From Mesocricetibacter intestinalis (GTDB lineage: Bacteria > Pseudomonadota > Gammaproteobacteria > Enterobacterales > Pasteurellaceae): 64,000 nucleotides of DNA. The position numbers were made by a program, and so were the translations under genes. The number at the start of each line of letters is the position of its first letter. Within the stretch, counting starts at the first letter, position 1. This document shows, piece by piece, positions 18,044 through 26,104 of this stretch. Under the pieces are notes generated by a model. The model saw nothing but the letters and a program-made list of their open reading frames with translations, was not told the origin of the DNA and made no database searches. Location of the stretch: the NCBI RefSeq assembly GCF_004363295.1, contig NZ_SNYQ01000001.1:484706-548705 (forward strand), written 5' to 3'.

Positions 18044-18080
18044 AAAAAAATGCGGAGAGCAAAAAAGCTTCCGCATTTTT
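18044..18080. terminator. Terminator of the gar operon, bidirectional
   Basis: AAAAATGCGGA pairs with TCCGCATTTTT around a short inner GC pair and an A-rich loop. It separates cdaR from the convergent GNAT genes and could serve both. Confidence 0.85.
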
Positions 18081-18098
18081 ATTAAATTTGCCGCAGAT

Positions 18099-18629
18099 TT
18101 ATATTTGTTGATTTTCAATAAGTAGCGGGCGTTTCATCATTATATCCCTTTGCTTATCTTCCCCCAGTAGAAAAATATGCCGGTCAAACTCCGTAAAGCC
18201 GTTTTTACGGTAAAAAGCCAGGGCCTTGTGATTATGTTCCCACACCCCCAACCAAAGATAGTGCGCTTGTTGCTCCCGGGCCCGATTTAGGGCAAATTCA
18301 TATAATTTCTGACCTATGCCTTTACCTTGCCAGCATTGCAAAACATAAATACGTTCGATTTCGACCGCTCTTTTATCCTGTAATTCCGTTTGTGCCTGTG
18401 CGCTATTGAGTTTTAAATAGCCCGCTATCCGATTATCCCGTTCGGCAAAATAAAATTCACTATGAGGATTTTCCAGTTCCTGCTGCAGACGGGGCAGGGA
18501 AAAACTCTGTGTCAGATAGGCCGACATATTTTCCGCGCTATTGCTGCAGCTAAAGGTTTCACGGAAGGTGTCGATTCCGATTTGCCGCAGTTGCGGAAGA
18601 TCGGATATGGTTAGTCTTCTGATTTGCAT
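18099..18629 (-). CDS. GNAT-family N-acetyltransferase
   Basis: A 176-residue acetyl-CoA-dependent acyltransferase. Motif A is clear: 'IERIYVLQCWQGKGIGQKLYEFA', carrying the Q-x-x-G-x-G pyrophosphate loop ('QGKGIG', about residues 101-106). 'WEHNHKALAFYRKNGF' is the usual motif B. The substrate is unknown; small molecules such as amines, or protein N-termini, are both possible. The stop of the next GNAT gene is one base from its start, so the two and the upstream marR form one transcription unit. Confidence 0.85.
   Translation of the reverse strand: MQIRRLTISDLPQLRQIGIDTFRETFSCSNSAENMSAYLTQSFSLPRLQQELENPHSEFYFAERDNRIAGYLKLNSAQAQTELQDKRAVEIERIYVLQCWQGKGIGQKLYEFALNRAREQQAHYLWLGVWEHNHKALAFYRKNGFTEFDRHIFLLGEDKQRDIMMKRPLLIENQQI
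18364..18372 (-). repeat. Uptake-sequence variant AAGAGCGGT inside a GNAT gene
   Basis: Exact copy of the variant core, encoding Lys-Arg-Ala within 'QDKRAVEIERI'. Confidence 0.4.
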
Positions 18630-18630
18630 A

Positions 18631-19086
18631 TTAAACTCGCCATTCGTAATTTAACCATTGATCATTTTGTTGCGCACCAAGACGGGCATAGAATTTTTTT
18701 CCCTGTTCGTTCCAAGGGGCAACATTCCATTTTATATAGCCGCATTTATGTAAACGGGCCTGTTGTTTCAGCGCCTGCATCAGTTTTTCACCGATTTTCC
18801 GGCCGCGTTGAGCGGAATCCACATAGAGTTCTTTTAAATAAATTGCCGGTCGGTTTTGCGCGGTAAAAGGAAGAAAATAATATACGGCAATGCCCGTAAT
18901 TTTTTCATTCTCGGCGGCGACCAGGCAGTGAAAATCGGGCGGTTGTTTATCAAAACCGCATTCTTCCACTATGGCCGGGGTAATAGCGAAGCTGTCGAGG
19001 TATTTTTCAAATTCGGCCAGTTCGCGCATTAATCGCCATATTTGTTCGGCATCGCGGCGTTGGGCTTTACGGATTAAGAGGGACAT
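18631..19086 (-). CDS. GNAT-family N-acetyltransferase (diamine acetyltransferase-like)
   Basis: A 151-residue GNAT protein resembling spermidine/spermine acetyltransferases: 'AIYLKELYVDSAQRGRKIGEKLM' carries the acetyl-CoA loop 'RGRKIG', and 'WNVAPWNEQGKKFYARLGA' matches the C-terminal part of that group. The N-terminus 'IRKAQRRDAEQIWRLMRELAEFEKY' is also typical. Polyamine acetylation is therefore a reasonable but unproven guess. It lies between marR (9-base gap) and the other GNAT gene. Confidence 0.82.
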   Translation of the reverse strand: MSLLIRKAQRRDAEQIWRLMRELAEFEKYLDSFAITPAIVEECGFDKQPPDFHCLVAAENEKITGIAVYYFLPFTAQNRPAIYLKELYVDSAQRGRKIGEKLMQALKQQARLHKCGYIKWNVAPWNEQGKKFYARLGAQQNDQWLNYEWRV

Positions 19087-19095
19087 AGGTTCCTT

Positions 19096-19521
19096 CTATT
19101 GGTTGTTGAGATAATGATTTAACATCGCCTGCCAACGTTCGATTTCGGTTAACAACAGGGTGATCTTTTCCTGATCGAAGTCGGCACTGGCTTGATATTC
19201 CAAGCGGATAAGGTTTTCAATCATAGGTTGGGTAAATGCCAATCCCGCCGGGGTTAATTCAATCCGTTTCGCCCGTTTATCCTTGTGATCCGGCGAAAAA
19301 CGGAGAAAACCTTTCTGGCTGAGTTGCTTACAAACGGAAGTAACCGTCTGCTTCGGCAGACTCCATTTATCGCCGATTTCGCTCGGAGAACAGGAACCCT
19401 GGGCATTGATATGGTATAAAAAACGTAATTCGTTCAGGGTCAGATTATATTGTTTCGCCCATTGCGCATAAATCTGCGAAAGCTGGGCGGAAAGTGAGGA
19501 TAATTTATCAAGAGGATTCAT
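19096..19521 (-). CDS. MarR-family transcriptional regulator
   Basis: A 141-residue winged-helix repressor. The recognition helix region is 'SPSEIGDKWSLPKQTVTSVCKQLSQKGFL' (split: helix 'SPSEIGDKWSLPKQTV', then 'TSVCKQLSQKGFL') and the wing 'PDHKDKRAKRIELTPAG'. Flanking helices form the usual dimer region. An inverted repeat overlapping its own promoter (19530-19554), and a related one before the membrane protein gene (21184-21213), suggest it represses both. It is first of marR-GNAT-GNAT. Cys at the recognition helix might sense oxidants, but this is speculation. Confidence 0.9.
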   Translation of the reverse strand: MNPLDKLSSLSAQLSQIYAQWAKQYNLTLNELRFLYHINAQGSCSPSEIGDKWSLPKQTVTSVCKQLSQKGFLRFSPDHKDKRAKRIELTPAGLAFTQPMIENLIRLEYQASADFDQEKITLLLTEIERWQAMLNHYLNNQ

Positions 19522-19529
19522 TTTTAGTC

Positions 19530-19554
19530 CTATATCGTATTATAACCGATTTAG
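19530..19554. promoter_or_regulatory. Inverted-repeat operator at the marR promoter
   Basis: CTATATCG-N9-CGATTTAG (one mismatch in the arms) starts 9 bases before the marR ATG. On the minus strand the spacer holds TATAAT, a consensus -10, so a bound protein would block the promoter. It shares the CGATATAG arm with the site at 21184-21213. Confidence 0.65.
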
Positions 19555-19633
19555 TTTAACCCATTACCTTTTGAAGTCAATAGCGCCTATCCTCGCATTT
19601 CTCTTCGGCTGATTCCGGCAGGAAAATTCCCGC

Positions 19634-21070
19634 TTAAGGTTGCGAATGTTCGGTTACCCCGTCAAATTTCTCCGTTTCTTGATGATGGGCGCTGACAAAG
19701 AAATAGATCATACCGGATACCACAAAGGCGAATCCCAGTCCGACAATCCAGTAACCCGGGCCGAATGCCGCAGGGTTCAGTACCATATAAACTAAAGAGC
19801 CTAGGGTACAGAACAGAACGCCGGTACGTAAAAAACGCTGCATATTTTTATTTTGCTTAGCCTGCAGGAAGTGCTGGGCAATCAGCATTACCAACATAAT
19901 GGCAGGGAACAGCATCAGGCTGACGTCCAAATGCAACATTCTAAAAGCAAAGCCGTAATCCGCCAGGGGCACATCATTGGATGAGCTGTACAGATCCGCC
20001 CGATATTCCTGTAAAAAGCCCATACCTGCTACGGTAAGGATAATTCCGCTCCAGGTGAGGAACAGACCGCTTAAGGTATATTTGGCCGTTTGACTCAGTT
20101 GATTGTTAGCGCTCTTTTTGCCGAACAGCAGGGCGCCGATAATCATTAAACCGCCGAACAGGAACAGGGTACCTATGACAAAATCCACCAAATCGATACC
20201 TGCAACGCTTTGCCCGCGGGGAGCATAAAAGCCTTTTTCGGTGAAAATATGCGGAATTTGCCAGTTTACTCCGCAGAAACCGGAAACCAGCAGGATAAGT
20301 GCCATTAATAGAATACCGATAATAGCCATAAGTTCGCCGCTGATTTTTATGGATTTAGCCGTGCCGATCAGATGGCGTCCGTATTTTTGATCGATAACGG
20401 AAAGAAGCAGACCGATAACGGCAATAACGATCATATCCGAATGAGATCTCAGCAGATTATCATTCCATTCCGATAAACTGTAGCCGATTGCCGAGGCATA
20501 GCTTCCGAAAATTCCCCCGATATCGCCGAAATCCAGCATAACACCGATTAAATCTCCGATTAAGGCGGCGATTACTGCGGTACCTGAAGATATGGTTGCC
20601 AGATAATAAGCGAATGAAGGCTGCTGTGTACGGGGACGGCTATACAGGAAAGCGATAAATAAGGTAATCAATACCCCATCTAAGGCAAAGAATCCCAGGG
20701 TCTGGTACCAGAGCATCAGCTTAGTTTCTTCCATGGAGCGGTTAATGGCGCCGCCGCTTAGGCCGAAAAACACGGCGGCCAGGGTGCAGTAAAAAATAAT
20801 CTTTTTAAATTTGTTATCAAGATTAAATACCTGGTTCACGATTAAGCAAGTCAAACCCGCCAAACCAATAGCCAAACCGTGGAAATACATGATTCTGGAA
20901 TAATCCACCGGGGTTTTACGATCCACGAAAATGGAAAAAGGATTGGAAATAAAAATGCTGCCCAGCGCGTAGATCAACAGGGCAATTAACAGCCATTTTA
21001 TCAGCTGTTGCCAGGAATAGCGTCCGAGCCCCATATCCGGCTCGTATTGCTGTAGATTTATATTTTTCAT
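19634..21070 (-). CDS. Polytopic membrane protein with heme-ligand-like histidines, function unknown
   Basis: A 478-residue protein with about twelve hydrophobic segments. Histidines occur in or near membrane segments at His64 ('MYFHGLAIGLAG'), His210 ('LLRSHSDMIV'), His380 ('FRMLHLDVSLML') and His400. The 'HG' in an early helix recalls subunit I of heme-copper oxidases, as do the overall size and the dense membrane segments, but I cannot see the complete six-histidine set, so this is only a possibility. It lies upstream of marR on the same strand, with its own promoter carrying the marR-type operator, so it is the probable main target of that regulator. AGGAACCC precedes the ATG. Confidence 0.6.
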   Translation of the reverse strand: MKNINLQQYEPDMGLGRYSWQQLIKWLLIALLIYALGSIFISNPFSIFVDRKTPVDYSRIMYFHGLAIGLAGLTCLIVNQVFNLDNKFKKIIFYCTLAAVFFGLSGGAINRSMEETKLMLWYQTLGFFALDGVLITLFIAFLYSRPRTQQPSFAYYLATISSGTAVIAALIGDLIGVMLDFGDIGGIFGSYASAIGYSLSEWNDNLLRSHSDMIVIAVIGLLLSVIDQKYGRHLIGTAKSIKISGELMAIIGILLMALILLVSGFCGVNWQIPHIFTEKGFYAPRGQSVAGIDLVDFVIGTLFLFGGLMIIGALLFGKKSANNQLSQTAKYTLSGLFLTWSGIILTVAGMGFLQEYRADLYSSSNDVPLADYGFAFRMLHLDVSLMLFPAIMLVMLIAQHFLQAKQNKNMQRFLRTGVLFCTLGSLVYMVLNPAAFGPGYWIVGLGFAFVVSGMIYFFVSAHHQETEKFDGVTEHSQP

Positions 21071-21183
21071 ATGGGGTTCCTCTTATTTGTCAAAAACCTT
21101 ATTAATTCCGCGCCTATGACAGCCCCTAAGGGTTCGGCCGGGTCGCTAGGGCGGGTACAGAGAATATAATTTGGGATAAAGTC

Positions 21184-21213
21184 TTATATCGGACTTATTT
21201 TAGTACGATATAG
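21184..21213. promoter_or_regulatory. Promoter and MarR-type operator of the membrane protein gene
   Basis: TTATATCG-N14-CGATATAG surrounds a minus-strand -10 (TAAAAT), with TTGATT as -35, 16 bases away. The CGATATAGGA arm is identical to the one at marR, reading the same way relative to transcription. Spacing between arms differs (14 versus 9 bases). Confidence 0.6.
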
Positions 21214-21312
21214 GATTAAATCAAGTAGGGGAGGCGCAATTATTTTTATTGATGCTCCATAAGCAAGTGAGGAAAAACAATTAATATGCGGAGAGATGAA
21301 ATGGGAAGAAAA

Positions 21313-21347
21313 TAAAAAAACCGCTCCCTTTGTTATGGAAGCGGTTA
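21313..21347 (-). terminator. Terminator of garD
   Basis: On the minus strand AACCGCT pairs with AGCGGTT and runs into a T-rich tail, about 25 bases after the garD stop. Confidence 0.8.
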
Positions 21348-21369
21348 TTTCCCGATGGGAATCTGCTAA

Positions 21370-22923
21370 TCAGGTTACCGGTGCCGGGTTAAAGACGGAT
21401 AGGGCGTTATGCAGTCCCCATTGATCCGACCAGGTTTGCTTGCGTCCGCTGGCCACTTCAATAATTTCGTGGAAGATCCGCCAACCCACCTGTTCAATGG
21501 TTTCTTTACCTGTTGCAATGGTACCTGCATCTATATCCATTAAATCAAACCAGCGTTCGGCCAGATCGGAACGGGTGGCGACTTTAATTACGGGTAGCGC
21601 CGCCAAACCGTATGGGGTTCCGCGACCTGTGGTAAATAACTGTACCGTAATGCCGGAAGCCAGTTGCTGGGTTCCGCATACAAAGTCGCTGGCAGGCGTA
21701 GCTGCGTAGATCAAACCTTTTTTAGTCGGACGCTGCCCCGGGGATAACACCTCCACAATGGCACTGCTGCCGGATTTCGCAATAGAACCCAAGGCTTTTT
21801 CCACCACATTGGCAAGACCGCCTTTTTTATTTCCCGGAGATGGGTTGGCACTGCGGTCGGTTTTGCCCATATCAAGGTAATCATCATACCATTTCATTTC
21901 TTCCAGCAAACGTTTACCCACCTCTTTATCGGCGGCGCGCGGAGTAAGCAAATGAATGGCGTCTCGAACTTCGGTAACTTCGGAGAACATAAAGGTAGCG
22001 CCGGCGCGTACCAACAGATCGGCGGCATAGCCTACCGCCGGGTTTGCGGTTACTCCGGAGAAAGCATCGCTGCCGCCGCATTGTCCGCCGACCACCAGAT
22101 CGGAAACGGGACAGGTTTCGCGTTTACGCTGGTTCAGTTTTTCCAGATGCTTTTTCGCTGTTTCCAGAATGGAAGAAACCATGGACTGGAATCCTACATG
22201 CTGTTCGTCTTGCAAACTGGTAATACTGGCCTCTTGCAGAGAAATCGGATACACGTCCGAAGTACCTTCTAACAAGCGGGTCGGTTGTAATTTTTCGCAA
22301 CCTAAGCCGATCACCATAATTTCACCGCCGAAGTTTGGATTCAGGGCGATATTATGAATGGTACGAATAGGTACTACCGCTGCCGGGGCATTAATCGCCA
22401 CTCCGCAACCGTATAAATGATTTAACCCTACAACACCGTCAACATTCGGGTAATGAGGCAGTAAATCCCTTTCAATTATTTTCACGATATAATCCACCAC
22501 CCCGGCGACACAATGCACGCTGGTGGTAATACCCAGCATATTCTTAGTACCCACGCTACCGTCTTTATTACGATAGCCTTCGAAGGTATAGCCTTCCAAG
22601 GGTTCTAATTGCGGTGCGGGGCGTGTGGCCAGCGGCAGGCTTTCCAGCGGCGGTGCTTTAGGTAGCTGTACCAGCGATTCCTCGATCCAGGAGCCTTGTG
22701 CAATATCACGTACGGCATAGCCGATAACTTCACCGTAACGTATGATTTCGGCATCTTTTTTAATATCCTGTAAGGCTACTTTGTGGCCTTGGGGTACATG
22801 TTCTGTTAGGGTTAGTCCGTCATCAAAGGCCGTGCCGGCAGGCAAACCGTTACTATTGACGATAATGGCTACGTTATCCGTCGGGTGTACTTTAATATAA
22901 AGCGGTTTTTGCTGGGTACTCAT
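21370..22923 (-). CDS. garD: Galactarate dehydratase GarD
   Basis: Dehydrates galactarate (mucate) to 5-keto-4-deoxy-D-glucarate, feeding GarL. The 517-residue protein matches E. coli GarD almost throughout: N-terminal SAF-like domain ('[14 protein letters not shown]', 'VPQGHKVAL'), then the UxaA/GarD domain with '[24 protein letters not shown]', '[15 protein letters not shown]', '[18 protein letters not shown]' and the C-terminal '[17 protein letters not shown]'. The ATG at 22923 is selected for AGGAAAT upstream and family length; the longer frame from 22989 has no support. It is separated from the gar operon by the marR module and has its own promoter with the candidate CdaR motif. Confidence 0.96.
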   Translation of the reverse strand: MSTQQKPLYIKVHPTDNVAIIVNSNGLPAGTAFDDGLTLTEHVPQGHKVALQDIKKDAEIIRYGEVIGYAVRDIAQGSWIEESLVQLPKAPPLESLPLATRPAPQLEPLEGYTFEGYRNKDGSVGTKNMLGITTSVHCVAGVVDYIVKIIERDLLPHYPNVDGVVGLNHLYGCGVAINAPAAVVPIRTIHNIALNPNFGGEIMVIGLGCEKLQPTRLLEGTSDVYPISLQEASITSLQDEQHVGFQSMVSSILETAKKHLEKLNQRKRETCPVSDLVVGGQCGGSDAFSGVTANPAVGYAADLLVRAGATFMFSEVTEVRDAIHLLTPRAADKEVGKRLLEEMKWYDDYLDMGKTDRSANPSPGNKKGGLANVVEKALGSIAKSGSSAIVEVLSPGQRPTKKGLIYAATPASDFVCGTQQLASGITVQLFTTGRGTPYGLAALPVIKVATRSDLAERWFDLMDIDAGTIATGKETIEQVGWRIFHEIIEVASGRKQTWSDQWGLHNALSVFNPAPVT

Positions 22924-23030
22924 ATTATTTCCTATTGGCTGAGGTAGAAAGATGAGTCTTATTATGGGAAAGATGCCGGTTAAACACAATTATGCAAATG
23001 CTAAATAAAGTCTTTGCAAAGTACGAATTT

Positions 23031-23047
23031 TTGGGCATTTTTACAAT
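23031..23047. promoter_or_regulatory. Candidate CdaR operator upstream of garD
   Basis: TTGGGCATTTTTACAAT agrees with the garL site at 15 of 17 positions. It lies about 110 bases upstream of the garD start and in the opposite orientation relative to its gene, which is acceptable for a dyad-symmetric site. It is also about 165 bases from rpsO. Confidence 0.42.
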
Positions 23048-23211
23048 TTGTCTTTGGGGACTCGGCTTTAAAATCCGGCGGAATCGGCGGGAATGAAAAT
23101 ATTTGATTGCTTTTTGGTTTCGAATCGCTAAAATACCAAGCTCCTGTCGTGGCTGAATTAGAGATCGGCTAACGATGTATTATTCACAAACCCTATTAAA
23201 GAGGATTTTAT

Positions 23212-23481
23212 ATGTCTCTAAGTACAGAAAAAAAAGCGGCGATTGTCGCTGAATTCGGTCGTGATGCAAAAGATACCGGTTCTTCCGAAGTTCAGATCGC
23301 ATTATTAACCGCTCAGATCAATCATTTACAGGCGCACTTTGCCGAACATAAAAAAGACCACCACGGCCGCCGCGGTTTATTACGCATGGTTTCCCGTCGT
23401 CGTAAACTATTAGACTATTTAAAACGTACCAATCTGGCGCTGTATTCCGAAACTATCGCGCGCTTAGGTTTACGTCGCTAA
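23212..23481 (+). CDS. rpsO: 30S ribosomal protein S15
   Basis: An 89-residue primary 16S rRNA-binding protein of the small-subunit platform. Family signatures: '[22 protein letters not shown]', '[20 protein letters not shown]' and the C-terminal '[23 protein letters not shown]'. Its leader has AGAGGATTT before the ATG. In E. coli S15 represses its own translation through a leader pseudoknot; I did not verify one here. A strong terminator follows, so there is no co-transcribed pnp. Confidence 0.98.
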   Translation: MSLSTEKKAAIVAEFGRDAKDTGSSEVQIALLTAQINHLQAHFAEHKKDHHGRRGLLRMVSRRRKLLDYLKRTNLALYSETIARLGLRR

Positions 23482-23507
23482 TCGTAGCGGACAACCGAAA
23501 GAATTCA

Positions 23508-23534
23508 AGGCTCCCTGCGGGGAGCTTTTTTTTG
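23508..23534 (+). terminator. Terminator of rpsO
   Basis: GCTCCC/GGGGAGC-type stem with a 3-5 base loop and eight T. Confidence 0.9.
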
Positions 23535-23613
23535 CTATTTTTACTCTGATAGGAAGCATAAGCGGCGAATCCGGTCGGATTATAGTCGGTTGTGAAAGAC
23601 AAAAATCAGATTG

Positions 23614-23622
23614 AAGTGCGGT
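23614..23622 (+). repeat. DNA uptake sequence (AAGTGCGGT)
   Basis: Exact core followed by CGAAAATCC in the gap between rpsO and the tRNA gene. Confidence 0.85.
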
Positions 23623-23691
23623 CGAAAATCCGCGAGTTTTTTATTGTAACCCTTCCAATTATTCCGGCGCCGCTTTTTTCACATTGCCGGC

Positions 23692-23720
23692 TTGACAGAC
23701 AGCCCTTTAGTCCGTATTAT
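23692..23720 (+). promoter_or_regulatory. Promoter of tRNA-Ser
   Basis: TTGACA and TATTAT separated by 17 bases, 18 bases upstream of the mature tRNA 5' end. Nearly perfect sigma-70 promoter. Confidence 0.85.
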
Positions 23721-23738
23721 TCTCCACGCTTAAATCAC

Positions 23739-23828
23739 GGAGGAATGGTCGAGTGGTTGAAGGCACCGGTCTTGAAAACCGGCGAGGGTTTACGCCCTCC
23801 CTGGGTTCGAATCCCAGTTCCTCCGCCA
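23739..23828 (+). tRNA. tRNA-Ser (anticodon UGA)
   Basis: A 90-nt class II tRNA. The acceptor stem GGAGGAA pairs with TTCCTCC, discriminator G, then an encoded CCA. The anticodon arm CCGGT-CTTGAAA-ACCGG places TGA at 23773-23775, reading UCN serine codons. A long variable arm (GAGGGTTTACGCCCTC) and a T arm with GTTCGAA are visible. It has its own promoter and terminator. Confidence 0.97.
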
Positions 23829-23839
23829 TCAGTTTTTTG

Positions 23840-23886
23840 AAAACCGTAAGTATTGTCCCTATCAAGGGTTGCTTACGGTTTTTTAT
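23840..23886 (+). terminator. Terminator of tRNA-Ser
   Basis: AACCGTAAG pairs with CTTACGGTT, with an inner CCCT/AGGG helix, then six T. Confidence 0.88.
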
Positions 23887-24022
23887 TTCCTCTTTTAATG
23901 ATTCCTCTTTATTTTTGCGGCCGCAAATTATACCCGTTTTAGGGCGTTGACAAGGGGAATATAACAGCGTCTAATGCGCTCGGAATGCCTTAATATTTAT
24001 TGTAGCGAGCGAGGAACCTCCG

Positions 24023-25438
24023 ATGAAAAAAACATTGTCTGCCATAGCAATCGCAACCGCCCTGTTCAGTATTAACCTCTATGCCGAGAATACGGTTGTA
24101 CAGAATCCGAGAGTAGCCAATATTGAGCAGGACTTTAAAAGCTCCGTATTGGTTGATGGCTTGGACGGCATCTGGGATATGGTCTGGGGAGCGGACGGTA
24201 AAATTTGGATTACCGAACGCCAAGGGCGACGGATTTCGAGCATAGATCCGCAAAGCGGCGAACATAAGGTGCTTTATACCTTTGAAAAAGCCTTTGCTCA
24301 GCCGGTTCACCAGGGCGTATTGGGCATGGCCTTTGATCCTGATTTTCTCAAAGGTAAAGGAGAAGACTATGTTTACGTTTATTACACCTATGCGAAAAAG
24401 CCTGAAGACGGAAAATCCACCGCCGGACGTATTGTGCGTCTTCATTTCGACGCCAAGGCCGGTACCCTAAGGGATGAACAGATCGTACTGGATAATCTGA
24501 CCGGCGGAGATGATCATAATGGCGGCCGACTGATGTTTGATAAAAAGGGTAAGTTGCTGGCGACTTTCGGCGATAGCGGCTTTAACCAATACGCCAACAG
24601 CTGTAAGGAAATCCGCGCTCAGAAATTACCTAGTGCGGAACAGGTGGCAAAAGGGGATTTCAGTAACTATCGCGGTAAAATTTTGCGGCTGAATAAAGAC
24701 GGTTCTATTCCGGCGGATAACCCGAGTATTAACGGGGTGAAAAGCCATATTTGGGCCTATGGATTCCGCAATCCGCAAGGTCTGGTCTGGGTGGGGGATC
24801 TGTTATTCAATGTGGATCAGGGGCCGGGGGTGGACGATGAAGTCAACCTTATCGAGAAAGGCGGTAATTACGGCTGGCCGCATATTGCCGGCTATCAGGA
24901 TAACCAGGCCTACAGCTATGTTAATTATTCGCAGGTGGATAACTGTACTCAAGCGCCGGTATATGACGAAGTTACCGTACCCGACGGCGTGAAAGCCGTA
25001 TACCAGAAAGAAACGGATGTTCATCCGGATAATTTTAAGCCGCCGCTAAAAACTTTCTATACGGTACCGAACAGCTATAATTTTAATGATCCGAAATGCG
25101 GAGGCGATTATATTTGTTGGCCGACGGTGGCGACCACCAGTATCGCTTATTATCCGAAGGACGGAAAAATTAAAAGTCTGCAAAATTCATTGTTGGTAAC
25201 CGGAGTAAAAACCGGGATCCTGTATCAACTTCCCTTAAGCGGCGATAGCCGCCAGGTACAGGGCGAAGTGCTGACCCATTTCCGTACCAGCAATCGTTAC
25301 CGCATGGTATTGGTTTCACCTGACAGCAGTAAAATTTATATTGCTACGGACAGTTCCGGTTATATTATGGGCAAAGAACTGCAACCTACGGATAAAGTGG
25401 ATAATCAGGGAGCGATTTTGGTTTTTGAGGCGAAATAG
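24023..25438 (+). CDS. Periplasmic PQQ-dependent soluble sugar dehydrogenase (GdhB-like)
   Basis: A secreted six-bladed beta-propeller oxidoreductase of the soluble glucose/sorbosone dehydrogenase family. It has a signal peptide (residues 1-21, cleavage after 'INLYA') and 471 residues in total, like Acinetobacter soluble glucose dehydrogenase. The catalytic His is probably His165 in 'GGDDHNGGRL', and the PQQ-contacting Arg lies in 'GFRNPQGL'. 'GPGVDDEVNLIEKGGNYGWP', 'FYTVPNSYNFNDPKCGG' and 'ICWPTVA' parallel the Acinetobacter enzyme. No PQQ biosynthesis gene is in the window. CGAGGAACC upstream supports the start. The exact sugar substrate is uncertain. Confidence 0.88.
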   Translation: MKKTLSAIAIATALFSINLYAENTVVQNPRVANIEQDFKSSVLVDGLDGIWDMVWGADGKIWITERQGRRISSIDPQSGEHKVLYTFEKAFAQPVHQGVLGMAFDPDFLKGKGEDYVYVYYTYAKKPEDGKSTAGRIVRLHFDAKAGTLRDEQIVLDNLTGGDDHNGGRLMFDKKGKLLATFGDSGFNQYANSCKEIRAQKLPSAEQVAKGDFSNYRGKILRLNKDGSIPADNPSINGVKSHIWAYGFRNPQGLVWVGDLLFNVDQGPGVDDEVNLIEKGGNYGWPHIAGYQDNQAYSYVNYSQVDNCTQAPVYDEVTVPDGVKAVYQKETDVHPDNFKPPLKTFYTVPNSYNFNDPKCGGDYICWPTVATTSIAYYPKDGKIKSLQNSLLVTGVKTGILYQLPLSGDSRQVQGEVLTHFRTSNRYRMVLVSPDSSKIYIATDSSGYIMGKELQPTDKVDNQGAILVFEAK

Positions 25439-25454
25439 ACCTTAGCTAGTTTCC

Positions 25455-25486
25455 GACGGCTGAAAGTATTTTCAGCCGTTTTCTTT
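25455..25486. terminator. Terminator between the sugar dehydrogenase and priC
   Basis: ACGGCTGAAA pairs with TTTCAGCCGT across a short loop, followed by TTTCTTT. The stem includes the priC stop codon. Confidence 0.8.
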
Positions 25487-26047
25487 ATTCTGACGTTGAA
25501 AGTTCAGATATTCTTCCAAAACTTCAATGGCTTCCAAACAGCGTTGCCGACGCTGACGGGTGATTTCCAGTTGATGAAGGTAATGTATCTGTTGTTGCCG
25601 GTCGGTACAGGCGGCGACATTATCTTGCTGTGCGGCGATTTTTTCATTTAATGCCTGCAGCGCTTCGTAATATTTTACCAGACGTTCGCGCGGCGGCAGC
25701 AAGTTCAACGCTTGCTTTAACCGCTCTGTGCGTCCTTGAGGGCGGGGGCACTCGCTATTCGGGCGCTGCTCGGCACTTTGCAGGGCTTCGCTAAGCGCGG
25801 CACATTGCGCAGCCAGTTTTTCGCTGAAAAATATCAATTGCTCCTTTTGCACTGGGCTAAAATCTGCAAGTAATGCCAGGGTTTCTTCGATTTGAGTTAA
25901 ATAATCGGATAGGGTTTGAGAATCCTGACGGAATAAAGAGCGGTCGAATTTCGCCTTGATTTTTTGCGTCGGATCCGCATGGTAGCGGGCATATAGCGCA
26001 TCGACCCGAAGACGCAGATGTTGCACAAGATGAGAGATATCATTCAT
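25472..26047 (-). CDS. priC: Primosomal replication protein N'' (PriC)
   Basis: A 191-residue helical protein of the PriC family, which helps reload DnaB at stalled replication forks through a Rep/PriC restart route. 'KAKFDRSLFRQDSQTLSDYLTQIEETL' and 'LPPRERLVKYYEALQALNEKI' resemble the family; the C-terminus is rich in Arg/Gln ('QLEITRQRRQRCLEAIEVLEEYL'). Sequence conservation in this family is low, hence moderate confidence. It lies alone between two terminators. Confidence 0.78.
   Translation of the reverse strand: MNDISHLVQHLRLRVDALYARYHADPTQKIKAKFDRSLFRQDSQTLSDYLTQIEETLALLADFSPVQKEQLIFFSEKLAAQCAALSEALQSAEQRPNSECPRPQGRTERLKQALNLLPPRERLVKYYEALQALNEKIAAQQDNVAACTDRQQQIHYLHQLEITRQRRQRCLEAIEVLEEYLNFQRQNKENG
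25936..25944 (+). repeat. Uptake-sequence variant AAGAGCGGT inside priC
   Basis: Exact copy of the variant core, on the strand opposite to priC. Confidence 0.4.
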
Positions 26048-26069
26048 AGCTGTGGTCTATGCAGGGAAC

Positions 26070-26098
26070 AAAGGAAACCTCCCCTTAAGGGGAGGCCT
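26070..26098 (-). terminator. Terminator of the antiporter gene
   Basis: An 18-base perfect palindrome, CCTCCCCTTAAGGGGAGG (26078-26095), follows the antiporter stop by 9 bases; on the minus strand it continues TTTCCTTTG. Confidence 0.75.
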
Positions 26099-26104
26099 AT
26101 TATT

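Noticed and set aside
26078..26095. 18-base palindrome as an operator for priC
   Set aside because: It lies right after the antiporter stop and is followed by a T-rich stretch on the minus strand, so a terminator explains it better.
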